From: SZAS-18 sp038322235
Lineage (GTDB): Bacteria > Verrucomicrobiota > Verrucomicrobiia > Chthoniobacterales > SZAS-18
DNA: 64,000 bases
Reading direction: 5' to 3'
Assembly (NCBI GenBank): GCA_038322235.1
Contig: JBBQFQ010000018.1
Location: 21,619 to 85,618, forward strand
Position 1 is the stretch's first letter; the number at the start of each line of letters is the position of its first letter. Made by a program: the position numbers and the translations under genes. This document shows positions 41,222-54,800 of this stretch, piece after piece. The notes beneath the pieces were generated by a model, which saw only the letters and a program-made list of their open reading frames with translations, searched no databases and was not told where the DNA came from.

Positions 41222-42133
41222 CTACTTTCGAAAGAGGATGGCGTTCACAAATGCGTCAATCTGGGGCGCCCGTGGGAGTTCCTTTCTCGCCACCACTGCG
41301 ACGCGCCGAGCGAAGCGCGGCCGCGATTCATGGACAACCGGTCTGCGCCCCCGCGCGAAGAGGGCAAGCGTGCGCCGTGGGACGAGGCTGACTCCCAGGC
41401 CCAAAGCGACGAGACTCGCGATGACGTCAAAGCTGTCGAGTTCCATGCCCGTATGTCTGCGCAATCCATGTCGACGCAGCCAATCCCGGGCCTCCGCGCC
41501 CGCTCCGCTACCTTCGGCCGGAAGAAGCCAGCGCTCGGCACGCCAGGCCCCGATAAGCTCGCGCGCCGACCGACGCTTGGGTGTCGCGGTTCCGAGACGC
41601 CGGGGCGCGATGAAAACGAACTCGTCACGAAAGGCGTGCAAATTTTCGATGCCGCCCGGGAGGCGTGCCGGCTCGGAGAGAATCGCGAGGTCAATCCCAT
41701 GCTGTTCGAGACGCGCCAGGAGTTCGGCGCCGGCACACTGCTGAATCGAAAGCCTGATTTCCGGGTGGCGAGACTCGAACGCATGCAACAGCCCGGGCAG
41801 ATGGGAAATCCCGATCGAACGCGAGACACCCACTCGCAGCGACCGGCCCGCGCCGACGAACTCCTCCCGAAGCCGCCGGAGCGTATGGGCCGCATCTCCG
41901 AGGAGGCGAACCGCGTGCGGCAGGAGAAACCTCCCCGCCGCCGTCAATCCCACCGACCGGGTGGTGCGCTCGAACAGGGCGGCGCCGAATTCCGCTTCGA
42001 GACGCTGGATCTGGCGCGAAGCCGCACTCTGCGTCAGGCCACAGCGCGCCCCGCCCCGCGAGAAGCTCGCGGTCTCAGCAATGGCGGAGAACAGCCGAAG
42101 GGCGGCAGGATCAATCGATTCAGGGGGATTCAT
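41222..42133 (-). CDS. LysR-family transcriptional regulator
   Basis: 303 residues. The N-terminal winged helix contains FSRGGARCGLTQSAASRQIQ and LEAEFGAALFERTTRSVGLT, then a periplasmic-binding-like effector domain. It probably controls the divergent ferredoxin gene or itself; 68 bases separate the starts. The inducer is unknown. Confidence 0.92.
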   Translation of the reverse strand: MNPPESIDPAALRLFSAIAETASFSRGGARCGLTQSAASRQIQRLEAEFGAALFERTTRSVGLTAAGRFLLPHAVRLLGDAAHTLRRLREEFVGAGRSLRVGVSRSIGISHLPGLLHAFESRHPEIRLSIQQCAGAELLARLEQHGIDLAILSEPARLPGGIENLHAFRDEFVFIAPRRLGTATPKRRSARELIGAWRAERWLLPAEGSGAGAEARDWLRRHGLRRHTGMELDSFDVIASLVALGLGVSLVPRRTLALFARGRRPVVHESRPRFARRVAVVARKELPRAPQIDAFVNAILFRK

Positions 42134-42201
42134 GCGATGGAGGCATCAATCCTCGCCGTTAATGCATGGGAAAGCGAGCGCCGGCCGCTGGATGATTGGG
42201 C

Positions 42202-42435
42202 ATGCCAGCCAAAATCCATTCCCAAAATGTTCCCGGGCCGATCTCCGTCACCGATGACTGTATCGCCTGCACCCAGTGCGTCAGTGATGTTCCCGAGGTC
42301 TTCCGACTCTGTGAGGCCGGGTACGCGTTCGCCTGGCGCCAGCCGGAGGGCGCGCCGGAGTTGGCAGAGGTCCGCCGTGCGACCGAGCGCTGTCCCGTCG
42401 AAGCGATCCACGAGCGCGCCAGGGACCGCTCATGA
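42202..42435 (+). CDS. Single-cluster [4Fe-4S] ferredoxin
   Basis: 77 residues. CIACTQCVSDVPEVF and a later CPVEAI supply the ligands for one cluster, in the Fer4_13/Fer4_15-like arrangement. Start taken at ATG 42202; a TTG at 42196 would add two residues. Divergent from the LysR gene, which may regulate it. Confidence 0.85.
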   Translation: MPAKIHSQNVPGPISVTDDCIACTQCVSDVPEVFRLCEAGYAFAWRQPEGAPELAEVRRATERCPVEAIHERARDRS

Positions 42436-42945
42436 TCGAATGGTGACCGGCGTGCCGATGCGAACCGCATCAAAGAAGCGTCGGGCCTTCCACTTCGGCA
42501 GGCGGATGCATCCGTGCGACGCAGGGTAGCCGGGTACGTGCCCGGCGTGCATTCCCACCGCGCCGACAATCCGGATGAAATACGGCATCGGCGCGCCCTC
42601 AAAGGTGGCGCCGGAAGGGCGGGTCGTCTTCCGCGTGTCGACGTTCGCGGCGACAACACGCCCGTTCATCACGTAGGCGCCGTACAGGGTCGAGCGGTGG
42701 TCCGCCTCTTTCTGAACCACGCGGAATTTTCCCGTCGGCGTGTCGAACCCTTCCCGCCCGGTGGATGCCGCCGTCTCGAGCACGACCGTTCGACCCTTGT
42801 AGAGGTAGGCCCGCTGCGCACTCAGATCGACCACGACCGACGCGGGCCCGCGCGCATTCGAGCGCGGCCCGAAGTCCGTGATGGCACAGCCGCTGAGGAA
42901 CACAGCCAGGGTGGCGAGAAACAGGGATCGAAGTCGCATGGTCAT
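42430..42945 (-). CDS. L,D-transpeptidase lipoprotein
   Basis: 171 residues with a lipobox (FLSGC, Cys20), so it should be anchored in a membrane. The YkuD domain contains VVVDLSAQRAYLYKG, TPTGKFRVV and the active-site stretch YPASHGCIRLP with His144 and Cys146. It forms or remodels peptidoglycan cross-links. Its stop overlaps the ferredoxin stop by six bases (convergent). Confidence 0.88.
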   Translation of the reverse strand: MTMRLRSLFLATLAVFLSGCAITDFGPRSNARGPASVVVDLSAQRAYLYKGRTVVLETAASTGREGFDTPTGKFRVVQKEADHRSTLYGAYVMNGRVVAANVDTRKTTRPSGATFEGAPMPYFIRIVGAVGMHAGHVPGYPASHGCIRLPKWKARRFFDAVRIGTPVTIRS

Positions 42946-43071
42946 AGGTCCAGAGCAGTTCGCATTCTCACGGGCGGCAGGATGCCCTGGCTGTAGCAGA
43001 TCGGTGGTGGCCCGAGCTACGCCTGACGCGCGTTCGGCTCGACACGTCGGGATGGCTCCCGACATTACGGG

Positions 43072-44238
43072 ATGCGCTGGTCTTTTCTCCTCGCCCGGAT
43101 TTACGGCATCGAAGTGCGGGTGCACCTCACTTTCCTGCTCCTGTTGGGCTTTTACGGGGTTTCCGCGTATCCCCGGGGCGGCATGGCGGCGGCCCTGACG
43201 GCTGTGCTGTTCGTCTGTCTGATCTTTTTCTGCGTTCTCCTGCACGAATTCGGTCATGCGTTCGCGGCGCTTGCCTACGGGATTCGCACTCCAGATATCA
43301 CCCTTCTTCCGATCGGCGGACTCGCGCGCCTGGAGCGGATTCCCGAGAAGCCGGTGCAGGAGTTGGTGATCGCCATCGCCGGGCCGCTCGTGAATGTCGT
43401 CATCGCCTTGGGCCTCTGGGTCGCGATGGGCGGGAACGCGGCCTTCCGGCCGGACCGCCTGTTCGCCACGGATCACCAGCTCCTTCACGCGCTCTTCAGC
43501 GTGAATGTGACCCTCGTGCTCTTCAATCTGGTGCCGGCATTTCCGATGGACGGGGGCCGAGTGCTGCGCGCGTTCCTCGCGATGAAGCTCCCGTATGCGC
43601 GCGCCACGCAAATTGCGGCGAGCATCGGACAATTCATGGCCTTCGTCTTCGGCTTCATCGGTTTGTTCGGCCTGAAAGGCATCAGCCCTCCGAACAACTC
43701 GATCCTCATTCTCGTCGCGTTTTTCATCTTCATGGCCGCCTCGCAGGAGTCGAGCGCGGCCCAGATGCGGGATTTCACCCGGAACGTTCGACTCGACGAG
43801 GCGATGATCACGGAATTCAAGGCGCTTCCCCTCGACGCGAAGCTGAGCGACGCGGTGGAGCTCCTGCTGCGGAGCTCTCAGCACGAGTTCCCAGTGGTCG
43901 AGGCTGACGGCCGGATCCGCGGAATTCTGACGCGAGGTGACTTGATCTCGGCCCTGACCAAAGCCGGCGAAGACGCGCCGGTGGCGGACCACATGCGGCG
44001 CGATGTGCCGACGGTCCCATTCTACGCGCCGTTCGAGGAGGCATTTCAGCTCATGCAGAGCAGCGAATGCCCCGTCCTGCCCGTCGTGGACCGGAACGGC
44101 CGGCTGGTCGGTCTCATCACCCCGGAAAATGTGGGCGAGATGATGATGATCCAATCGGTCCTCGAACGGAAAGGCGGACGGTCCGCGCATGAAGTTCTCA
44201 TTTGCACGTTGAATTTTTTCCGGAGCCCCGCAGTCTGA
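43072..44238 (+). CDS. Site-2-type metalloprotease with CBS pair
   Basis: 388 residues. The zinc motif HEFGH (His58, Glu59, His62) is in FFCVLLHEFGHAFAALAYG and the third ligand is in LVPAFPMDGGRVLRA, typical of M50 group-3 proteases. Around six membrane helices are followed by two CBS domains (about 250-375) that may sense adenine nucleotides. It probably cleaves membrane-embedded regulators; no anti-sigma partner is nearby. Confidence 0.9.
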   Translation: MRWSFLLARIYGIEVRVHLTFLLLLGFYGVSAYPRGGMAAALTAVLFVCLIFFCVLLHEFGHAFAALAYGIRTPDITLLPIGGLARLERIPEKPVQELVIAIAGPLVNVVIALGLWVAMGGNAAFRPDRLFATDHQLLHALFSVNVTLVLFNLVPAFPMDGGRVLRAFLAMKLPYARATQIAASIGQFMAFVFGFIGLFGLKGISPPNNSILILVAFFIFMAASQESSAAQMRDFTRNVRLDEAMITEFKALPLDAKLSDAVELLLRSSQHEFPVVEADGRIRGILTRGDLISALTKAGEDAPVADHMRRDVPTVPFYAPFEEAFQLMQSSECPVLPVVDRNGRLVGLITPENVGEMMMIQSVLERKGGRSAHEVLICTLNFFRSPAV

Positions 44239-44283
44239 GCGTCATCCCTGCCAGGCATCAACCACCCCAGATTCCCTCCTCCT

Positions 44284-44712
44284 GTGAAACGAATTCTTCT
44301 TGCCCTCTTCGCTCTCGCCGCGCTCCCCCTGATCGCAAGCGCTCAATCCCCGGTCGGCACCTGGACCAATGAGGCCCGGGAAGCCAAGTTCGAAATCTTC
44401 GAACAGGGCGGAAAGCTCTACGGCAAAATCATCGAGCTCAAGGAGCCCAACGACAAGGAAGGGAAGCCGAAGACGGACACGAATAACCCCGACTCCTCGA
44501 AGCGCGGCACGGCGCTGGTCGGGCTGACGTTTCTGAGGGCTTTCAGCTCGGCCGGAGCAGGCCGCTGGGAAAACGGGAGCATCTACGACCCGAAGAATGG
44601 AAAGACTTATAAGGCGTGGATGCAGATGACCGGCAACGACAAGATCGAGGTTCGCGGCTTCATCGGCTTTTCCTTCGTCGGCCGCTCGCAAAACTGGTCC
44701 CGCGTGAAGTAG
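44284..44712 (+). CDS. Secreted DUF2147 protein
   Basis: 142 residues from a GTG, with a signal peptide (LLALFALAALPLIASAQ). GTWTNEAREAKFEIFEQGGK and YDPKNGKTYKAWM fit DUF2147, a small periplasmic beta-barrel-like family of unknown function. It ends before a clear terminator. Confidence 0.82.
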   Translation: MKRILLALFALAALPLIASAQSPVGTWTNEAREAKFEIFEQGGKLYGKIIELKEPNDKEGKPKTDTNNPDSSKRGTALVGLTFLRAFSSAGAGRWENGSIYDPKNGKTYKAWMQMTGNDKIEVRGFIGFSFVGRSQNWSRVK

Positions 44713-44742
44713 ATCGGTCCCACCGGGTTTCTGTCTCCATTT

Positions 44743-44772
44743 GCGCGGACGGCAACGTCCGCGCTTTCTTTT
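44743..44772 (+). terminator. Intrinsic terminator
   Basis: A 9-bp perfect stem (GCGCGGACG, loop GCAA) is followed by TTTCTTTT on the plus strand, 31 bases after the DUF2147 stop. Confidence 0.88.
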
Positions 44773-44778
44773 GTCCCA

Positions 44779-45285
44779 ATGGATAAGTTCACCCAGATCA
44801 CCCGGCAGCCAGAGTATGCGCATCTCCTTTTGAACCACCTGCCGATTGTCGGCCTGGCTACCGCGATGCTTTTCCTCGCCGGGGCGATTTGGTTGCGTCA
44901 TCGGCCCACCACGATCTTCGCCCTCGTCGTGACGGGGTGCTTCGCTCTTTCCGCTTTTTTCGTCATGCAAACGGGTGAAGCCGCCTTCAACCGCATCCTC
45001 GCGTCCAACCCGGCAGACGCGACGGCGGACGCGCTGCTGAAGACTCACGCGGAAGTCGCGCACGGCTGGCAGGCCATCTTCTACGTCACGGGAGGGGCAG
45101 CGCTCCTCGCGGCCGGGCTGACCGGGGGGAATGAAGTGGCCCTGCGCCTTGCCGCAATCCTCGTTCTGGCTCTTGGGCTGGTTTGCGTATTTGCCGGCGC
45201 CCAGATCGCGGAGGCAGGGGGGCGGATCAAGCACCGCGAACTCCGCGGGGCAGGGACGCCGCCGGCGGGTGGACTGAACTATTGA
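44779..45285 (+). CDS. DUF2231-like four-helix membrane protein
   Basis: 168 residues with four hydrophobic segments (about 18-38, 45-62, 98-115 and 122-142). HLLLNHLPIVGLATAML near the start is typical of small membrane proteins with paired histidines that could bind haem, in the DUF2231 manner. No catalytic role can be assigned. Confidence 0.65.
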   Translation: MDKFTQITRQPEYAHLLLNHLPIVGLATAMLFLAGAIWLRHRPTTIFALVVTGCFALSAFFVMQTGEAAFNRILASNPADATADALLKTHAEVAHGWQAIFYVTGGAALLAAGLTGGNEVALRLAAILVLALGLVCVFAGAQIAEAGGRIKHRELRGAGTPPAGGLNY

Positions 45286-46088
45286 GCCGCCGACGGAACC
45301 GGGAGTTTGGTGCCGGGTGGGAAGAACAGGCCGAATTCTCTTTCCAGAAGCGGCAAAAGTTCGTCCTCGCCGATCGGCCGGGTCGTCTCCCCCGCCGCGC
45401 TGCGGATCGTGAAGTCCCGGTTTCGAACCATCTTGCGCGCTTCTGGCGTGGGAAGCTGCACAGTGAGCACCCGGAGAAAACGGGATTGCGGATGGGTCGC
45501 GCAAAAATGGTTGGGCGGGTCGTAATCGACGGGCTGCTGCGGCTCGAGCGTAAATTCATACTGGTCCTCCCAGCCTTCGCTCTGGCGGGCCTGCAGCACC
45601 CAGGATTGGGCGTTTTTTCGCAGGCGGAACTGCCACGACCACTGAGTCGTTTCGACGTCCGCGAGAAGCGGAATCGGCTGCAGCAGACCAAAACGGCCGA
45701 ACCCAACGTCGGCAATCCACGGTTCGACTTCCAGGTCGACGCGCAGCAGCATATGGGTGCGCGGCAGAATCTGCGCAGAACCCACCCGAACCCGGGCGGC
45801 AAGGCCAGTCACGGCAAACCCCATCGCCTCGAGCGCGGCGGCGAAGAGCGTGTTTTGCTCGAAGCAGTAGCCACCGCGCCGGTCGCGCACGAGCTTCGCC
45901 TCGAGGCTGGGGACATCCAGCCGGATCTGCCTCCCGAGCAGGACGTCGATATTTTCAAAAGGGATGTGGCTCGCGTGGGCAAGATGAAGCGCCGACAGCG
46001 TTGCGAGATCGGGTGCCCCCATCGCCGCGGGTTTCAGCCCGATCCGGTCGAGATAGGCGGCAACGTCGAGCGGTCCTTCGAGGAACAT
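45279..46088 (-). CDS. nat: Arylamine N-acetyltransferase
   Basis: 269 residues. The catalytic triad is visible: Cys75 in RGGYCFEQN, His112 in RTHMLLRV and Asp127 in IADVGFG. NATs transfer acetyl from acetyl-CoA to arylamines or hydrazines in the cytoplasm. Length and order match the family. Its 3' end overlaps the convergent membrane gene by seven bases. Confidence 0.93.
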   Translation of the reverse strand: MFLEGPLDVAAYLDRIGLKPAAMGAPDLATLSALHLAHASHIPFENIDVLLGRQIRLDVPSLEAKLVRDRRGGYCFEQNTLFAAALEAMGFAVTGLAARVRVGSAQILPRTHMLLRVDLEVEPWIADVGFGRFGLLQPIPLLADVETTQWSWQFRLRKNAQSWVLQARQSEGWEDQYEFTLEPQQPVDYDPPNHFCATHPQSRFLRVLTVQLPTPEARKMVRNRDFTIRSAAGETTRPIGEDELLPLLEREFGLFFPPGTKLPVPSAAQ

Positions 46089-46140
46089 AGCCGCGGAAAA
46101 AGCCGTAAACGCCGATTCGCCGTAACCCCGGCGCGCGGGC

Positions 46141-46755
46141 TCAGGCTGTCGTCTCGCCCTCGACGGATTCCCCCACCTGATAGCGGACGAAGCGACGAAT
46201 GATCATGTTCTCGCCGAGCTCCGTGATCTTGCTCGCGAGGAGATCCTTGATGGTCTGATCGGGATTTTTGATGAACGGCTGCTCGAGGAGGCAGGCGGTG
46301 CTGTAGTACTTCTCGATTTTCCCCTCGACGATTTTCTCGACGATGTTCGCCGGCTTACCCTGAACCTGGCCCCGCGCGATGTCGCGCTCCTTCTCGAGAA
46401 GGACGGTCGGGATCTGTTCGCGGCTGACGCAGGTCGGGCTGGCCGCGGCAATGTGCAGGGTCAGATCCTTGACGAAGCTTTTGAAGTTCTCGTTCTTCGC
46501 CACGAAATCCGTTTCGCAATTCACCTCGATCAGTACGCCGACGCGGCCCGCCATGTGGATGTACGACGCGATGACACCCTCGTTGACGGCTCGATCTGCT
46601 TTCTTGGCTGCGCTTGTGATACCCTTCTTGCGAAGGATCGTCTCCGCCTTTTCGAGGTCGCCGCCGGCTTCGGCGAGCGCCTTCTTGCAATCCATCATGC
46701 CCGCATTCGTGCGGTCTCGGAGGGTCTTTACGATGGTGGCGGGAATCTCGGACAT
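46141..46755 (-). CDS. tsf: Elongation factor Ts
   Basis: 204 residues, the short form. It is the nucleotide exchange factor for EF-Tu. LRDRTNAGMMDCKKAL and the TDFVA motif in EVNCETDFVAKNENF are diagnostic. It follows rpsB on the same strand, with a 10-bp hairpin (46797-46820) in the 101-base gap. The ATG at 46755 gives MSEIPATIVK. Confidence 0.95.
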   Translation of the reverse strand: MSEIPATIVKTLRDRTNAGMMDCKKALAEAGGDLEKAETILRKKGITSAAKKADRAVNEGVIASYIHMAGRVGVLIEVNCETDFVAKNENFKSFVKDLTLHIAAASPTCVSREQIPTVLLEKERDIARGQVQGKPANIVEKIVEGKIEKYYSTACLLEQPFIKNPDQTIKDLLASKITELGENMIIRRFVRYQVGESVEGETTA

Positions 46756-46796
46756 AGAAAAAAGGGTGGGCTGGTGCAGGAACGGGTGGAAATGCC

Positions 46797-46820
46797 GAAG
46801 CCCGGCGGGGGCCGGGCTTC
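46797..46820 (-). promoter_or_regulatory. Hairpin between rpsB and tsf
   Basis: A perfect 10-bp stem (GAAGCCCGGC/GCCGGGCTTC) with a 4-base loop and no T-run. It may attenuate or stabilise tsf mRNA relative to rpsB. Confidence 0.45.
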
Positions 46821-46856
46821 GCAAAGGGGATGGACGCGCGCGGCGTCGCCGAAGGG

Positions 46857-47594
46857 CTAGGCCGAGATCGCTTCCATTTCGCGACGTTCGCTCTTGCTGA
46901 CCTCATGTCCGCCGGAGACGAGGGCGTCGACGAACTTCTGGAGAATGATGCGGATCGAGCGGATGGCGTCGTCGTTGCCGGCGACGGGATAATCGATCAG
47001 GGTTGGGTCGGCATTCGTGTCGACAATCGCGACGATCGGCACCTTGAGGCGGCGTGCCTCGGCGACGGCGTTCAATTCCCGCGCGGTGTCGATGATGATG
47101 ACGGCGTCCGGCAGACGGCTCATCTCACGAATGCCACCGAGGTTGCGCATCAGCTTCGCGCCCTCGCGCTTCAGCGCGGAGATTTCCGTCTTGCTCATCC
47201 GCTTCGCATCGGGCGACGTGTCGATCCCCTCGATGTACTTCATGCGCTCGACGCTGCGGCGGATGGTCGTGAGATTCGTGAGCGTGCCACCCAGCCAGCG
47301 CTGGTTGACGAAGAACTGGCCGCATGCGACGGCCGCTTCCTTCACCGCTTCCTGCGCCTGCTTCTTGCAGCCAACGAAGAGCACCTTGCCCTTGTCGCGG
47401 GCGATCTGGGCGAGGAATTGACAGGCGGTGTCGAGCTGCTCCACCGTCTTGGTGAGGTCGACAACGTGGATCTGATTGCGCTTTTCGAAGATGAAGGGCT
47501 TCATCTTCGGGTTCCAGCGCTTGGTCTGGTGGCCGAAGTGAACGCCCGCTTCGAGCAGTTCGGTGAGGGCTTCGGTCGGTTCGGCGGAGGTCAT
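46857..47594 (-). CDS. rpsB: 30S ribosomal protein S2
   Basis: 245 residues from ATG 47594. LLEAGVHFGHQTKRWNPKMK and GCKKQAQEAV are S2 hallmarks. An upstream ATG at 47642 would add a low-complexity 16-residue extension. It sits 80 bases downstream of rpoC, an unusual neighbour, and upstream of tsf in the usual rpsB-tsf pair. Confidence 0.95.
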   Translation of the reverse strand: MTSAEPTEALTELLEAGVHFGHQTKRWNPKMKPFIFEKRNQIHVVDLTKTVEQLDTACQFLAQIARDKGKVLFVGCKKQAQEAVKEAAVACGQFFVNQRWLGGTLTNLTTIRRSVERMKYIEGIDTSPDAKRMSKTEISALKREGAKLMRNLGGIREMSRLPDAVIIIDTARELNAVAEARRLKVPIVAIVDTNADPTLIDYPVAGNDDAIRSIRIILQKFVDALVSGGHEVSKSERREMEAISA

Positions 47595-47674
47595 AGGTGC
47601 GGGTAAGGCGGATGCAGGTGCGGGAATTTTCGGGGTCGGCAATAAGCGCCAGTTTCGGGACTTGGCAACGGCGA

Positions 47675-51790
<4,116 letters not shown>

Positions 51791-51836
51791 AGCCAAGGGT
51801 ATTGCGTGATAACTGGGAAACGTATTGCTGCGGGGA

Positions 51837-54800
51837 TCAGAGCACGCCGGCGGCGAGCTCCGGGATGGCGGGCGTGGACCCACCGGCGGTGTTGTTCTTG
51901 CCACCGACCTTCACGTCGAGTCCGAGCGACTGCATTTCCTTGATGAGCACGTTGAAGGACTCCGGCGTGCCGGCTTCAAGCGTATTGTCACCCTTCACGA
52001 TGGACTCGTAGATCCGCTGGCGGCCCTGCACGTCGTCGGATTTGACGGTGAGCAATTCCTGCAGCGTGTAAGCGGCGCCGTAAGCCTGAAGGGCCCAGAC
52101 TTCCATTTCACCGAAGCGCTGGCCACCGTATTGCGCCTTGCCTCCCAGCGGCTGCTGGGTGACGAGCGAGTAAGGTCCGACCGCCCGGGCGTGGATCTTG
52201 TCGGCGACCAAGTGGCCGAGCTTCAGCATGTAGATGTAGCCAACGACGATGTCTTGATCGAAGGCATCACCGGTCCGGCCGTCATACAACCGGGACTTGC
52301 CATTCTCGCCGACCCACGTGAATCCGGGCTTGGCCTTCGCCTGCTTCAGATACTCGCGGATTTGCTTTTCCTGGATGCCATCGAACACGGGGGTGGCGAC
52401 GCGGAACCCAAGGGCCTTGGCGGCAACGCCGAGGTGCGTCTCGAGCACTTGGCCGACGTTCATCCGGCTCGGCACACCGAGCGGATTGAGGCAGATGTCC
52501 ACCGGGGTGCCGTCCGCGAGGTAGGGCATGTCTTCTTCCGGTACAATGCGGGCGACGACGCCCTTATTGCCGTGGCGACCCGCCATCTTGTCACCGACTG
52601 AAAGCTTGCGCTTCGAGGCGACGTAGACCTTGACCTGCTTGATGATTCCGGGATCGACTTCATCACCGGCTTCGGCCCGATCGAGGGCGCGTTCGTGCTC
52701 CATTTCGAGCTCAGCGAACTTGCTCTCGAAGTTGCCGATGATCTCCTGGATTTTGTTCCGGATCGGGCTCGGATCGATTTCGATGTGATCGTAGTTTTCT
52801 GCGAGCTTGTGTAGGAGCGTCTTCGTGATCTTGCGGTTCGCCGGAATGAGGATCTCACCGGTCTCCGCGTTTACCACGTCGAGCGGGATCTTTTCCCCGA
52901 GGAGGACGTTTGAGAGGGATTCGGTGAGCTCATTCACGAGCTCGTCCTTCTTCTTCTTGTAGTCGTCCTGGACCTGCTTCGCCTGCTTCTTCGCTTCGGC
53001 GGGCGTAGTCTGCTTGCGCTGGGCTTCCTTGGTGCGCGAAGAGACTTTGACGTCCATCACGATTCCGTAGGTGCCGGAGGGAACGGTCAGCGACGTGTCC
53101 TTCACGTCCGCGGCCTTCTCGCCGAAGATGGCCCGCAGGAGCCGCTCTTCCGGCGCGAGTTCCGTCTCGCTTTTCGGCGTGATCTTGCCGACGAGGATGT
53201 CGCCGGGCCGGATCTCGGCACCGATGCGAATGACGCCGTCGTGGCCGAGATTGCGCAAGGCCTCCTCGGAAACATTGGGAATGTCCCGCGTGATTTCCTC
53301 GGGCCCGAGCTTCGTATCGCGAGCGCCGATCTCGAATTCGTCGATGTGGATGGACGTGTAAATGTCCTCCTTGACGACGCGCTGCGAGATCATGATCGCA
53401 TCCTCGAAGTTGTACCCATTCCACGGCATGAACGCGACGAGCACGTTCCGGCCGAGGGCGAGCTCGCCCCTTTCCGTATTCGGACCGTCCGCCACGACCT
53501 GACCCTTCTTAATCTTGTCGCCCTTTTTGACGATCGGTTTCTGGTTCACGCAAGTCCCCGCGTTCGAGCGCATGAACTTCCGCAGCTCGTAGACGAAGAG
53601 CCCGTGATCGGGATCGTGCTTGAGTTTCTTTTTCGGATCCGGCATCGCGCCGTCCTTGGTCACGATGATGAACTCGGCCGTGACGGAGGCGGCAATGCCG
53701 TCGCCTTCAGAGATGATCACCGCACGGGAATCCCGCGCGACCTTGCCTTCGAGGCCGGTTCCGATGAGCGGCGCCTCGCTGACGAGAAGCGGCACACCCT
53801 GCCGTTGCATGTTCGAACCCATCAACGCGCGATTCGCATCGTCGTGCTCAAGGAACGGAATCAAGCCGGCGGCCACCGAAACGAGCTGCTTCGGCGAGAT
53901 GTCCATGTAGTGGACCTTGGCCGGCTCGACCTCGATGAAGTCTCCCCGATAACGCACCGACACCTTCTCGGCGGTGAAATTCCCCTTCGGATCGATCGGT
54001 GAATTGGCCTGCGCTACGAGATACATCTCCTCGCGGTCCGCGGTGAGATAATCGATGCGGTCGGTCACCCGTCCGGCGTCCACCTTGCGGTAGGGCGTTT
54101 CGATGAAGCCGAATTCATTGATCCGGGCGTAAGTGCTCATCGAGCTGATGAGACCGATGTTCGGACCTTCCGGCGTCTCGATCGGGCAAATGCGGCCGTA
54201 ATGGGACGGATGCACGTCACGCACTTCGAACCCGGCGCGATCGCGGCTCAGGCCCCCTGGCCCGAGAGCGGACAGACGCCGCTTGTGGGTCAGTTCGGCG
54301 AGCGGATTCGTCTGATCCATGAACTGGCTCAACTGCGAACGGCCGAAGAAATCACGGATCACGGCGGAGAGCGCCTTCGGGTTGATGAGCTTCTGCGGCG
54401 TCATCCCCTCGACGTTGATATCATAGAGCGTCATGCGCTCCTTCACGAGCCGCTCCGTGCGGGCTAGGCCCACGCGGCACTGGTTCGCGAGAAGTTCCCC
54501 GACCGTGCGGACCCGGCGGCTGCCGAGATGGTCGATATCGTCCAGCGTGCCCTCGCCGGACCGGAGTCCGATGAGGTACTTCATCGCGGCGACGAAATCA
54601 TCGGCCGTGAGGATGCGCTGAGCCAAGTCGGTCCCAAGCCCGAGCTTCTGATTGATCTTGTAACGGCCGACGCGTCCGAGATCGTACTTCTTCGGATCGA
54701 AGAAGAGCCGCTTCAGGAGCGCGCGCGCATTTGCCACCGTGGGGGGATCCCCAGGGCGGAGACGGCGGTAGATGTCCTTGAGGGCCTCTTCCTCGTCATG

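Noticed and set aside
53300..53900. Rifampicin-resistance substitutions in rpoB
   Set aside because: The cluster region reads as the normal bacterial consensus; nothing unusual was seen.
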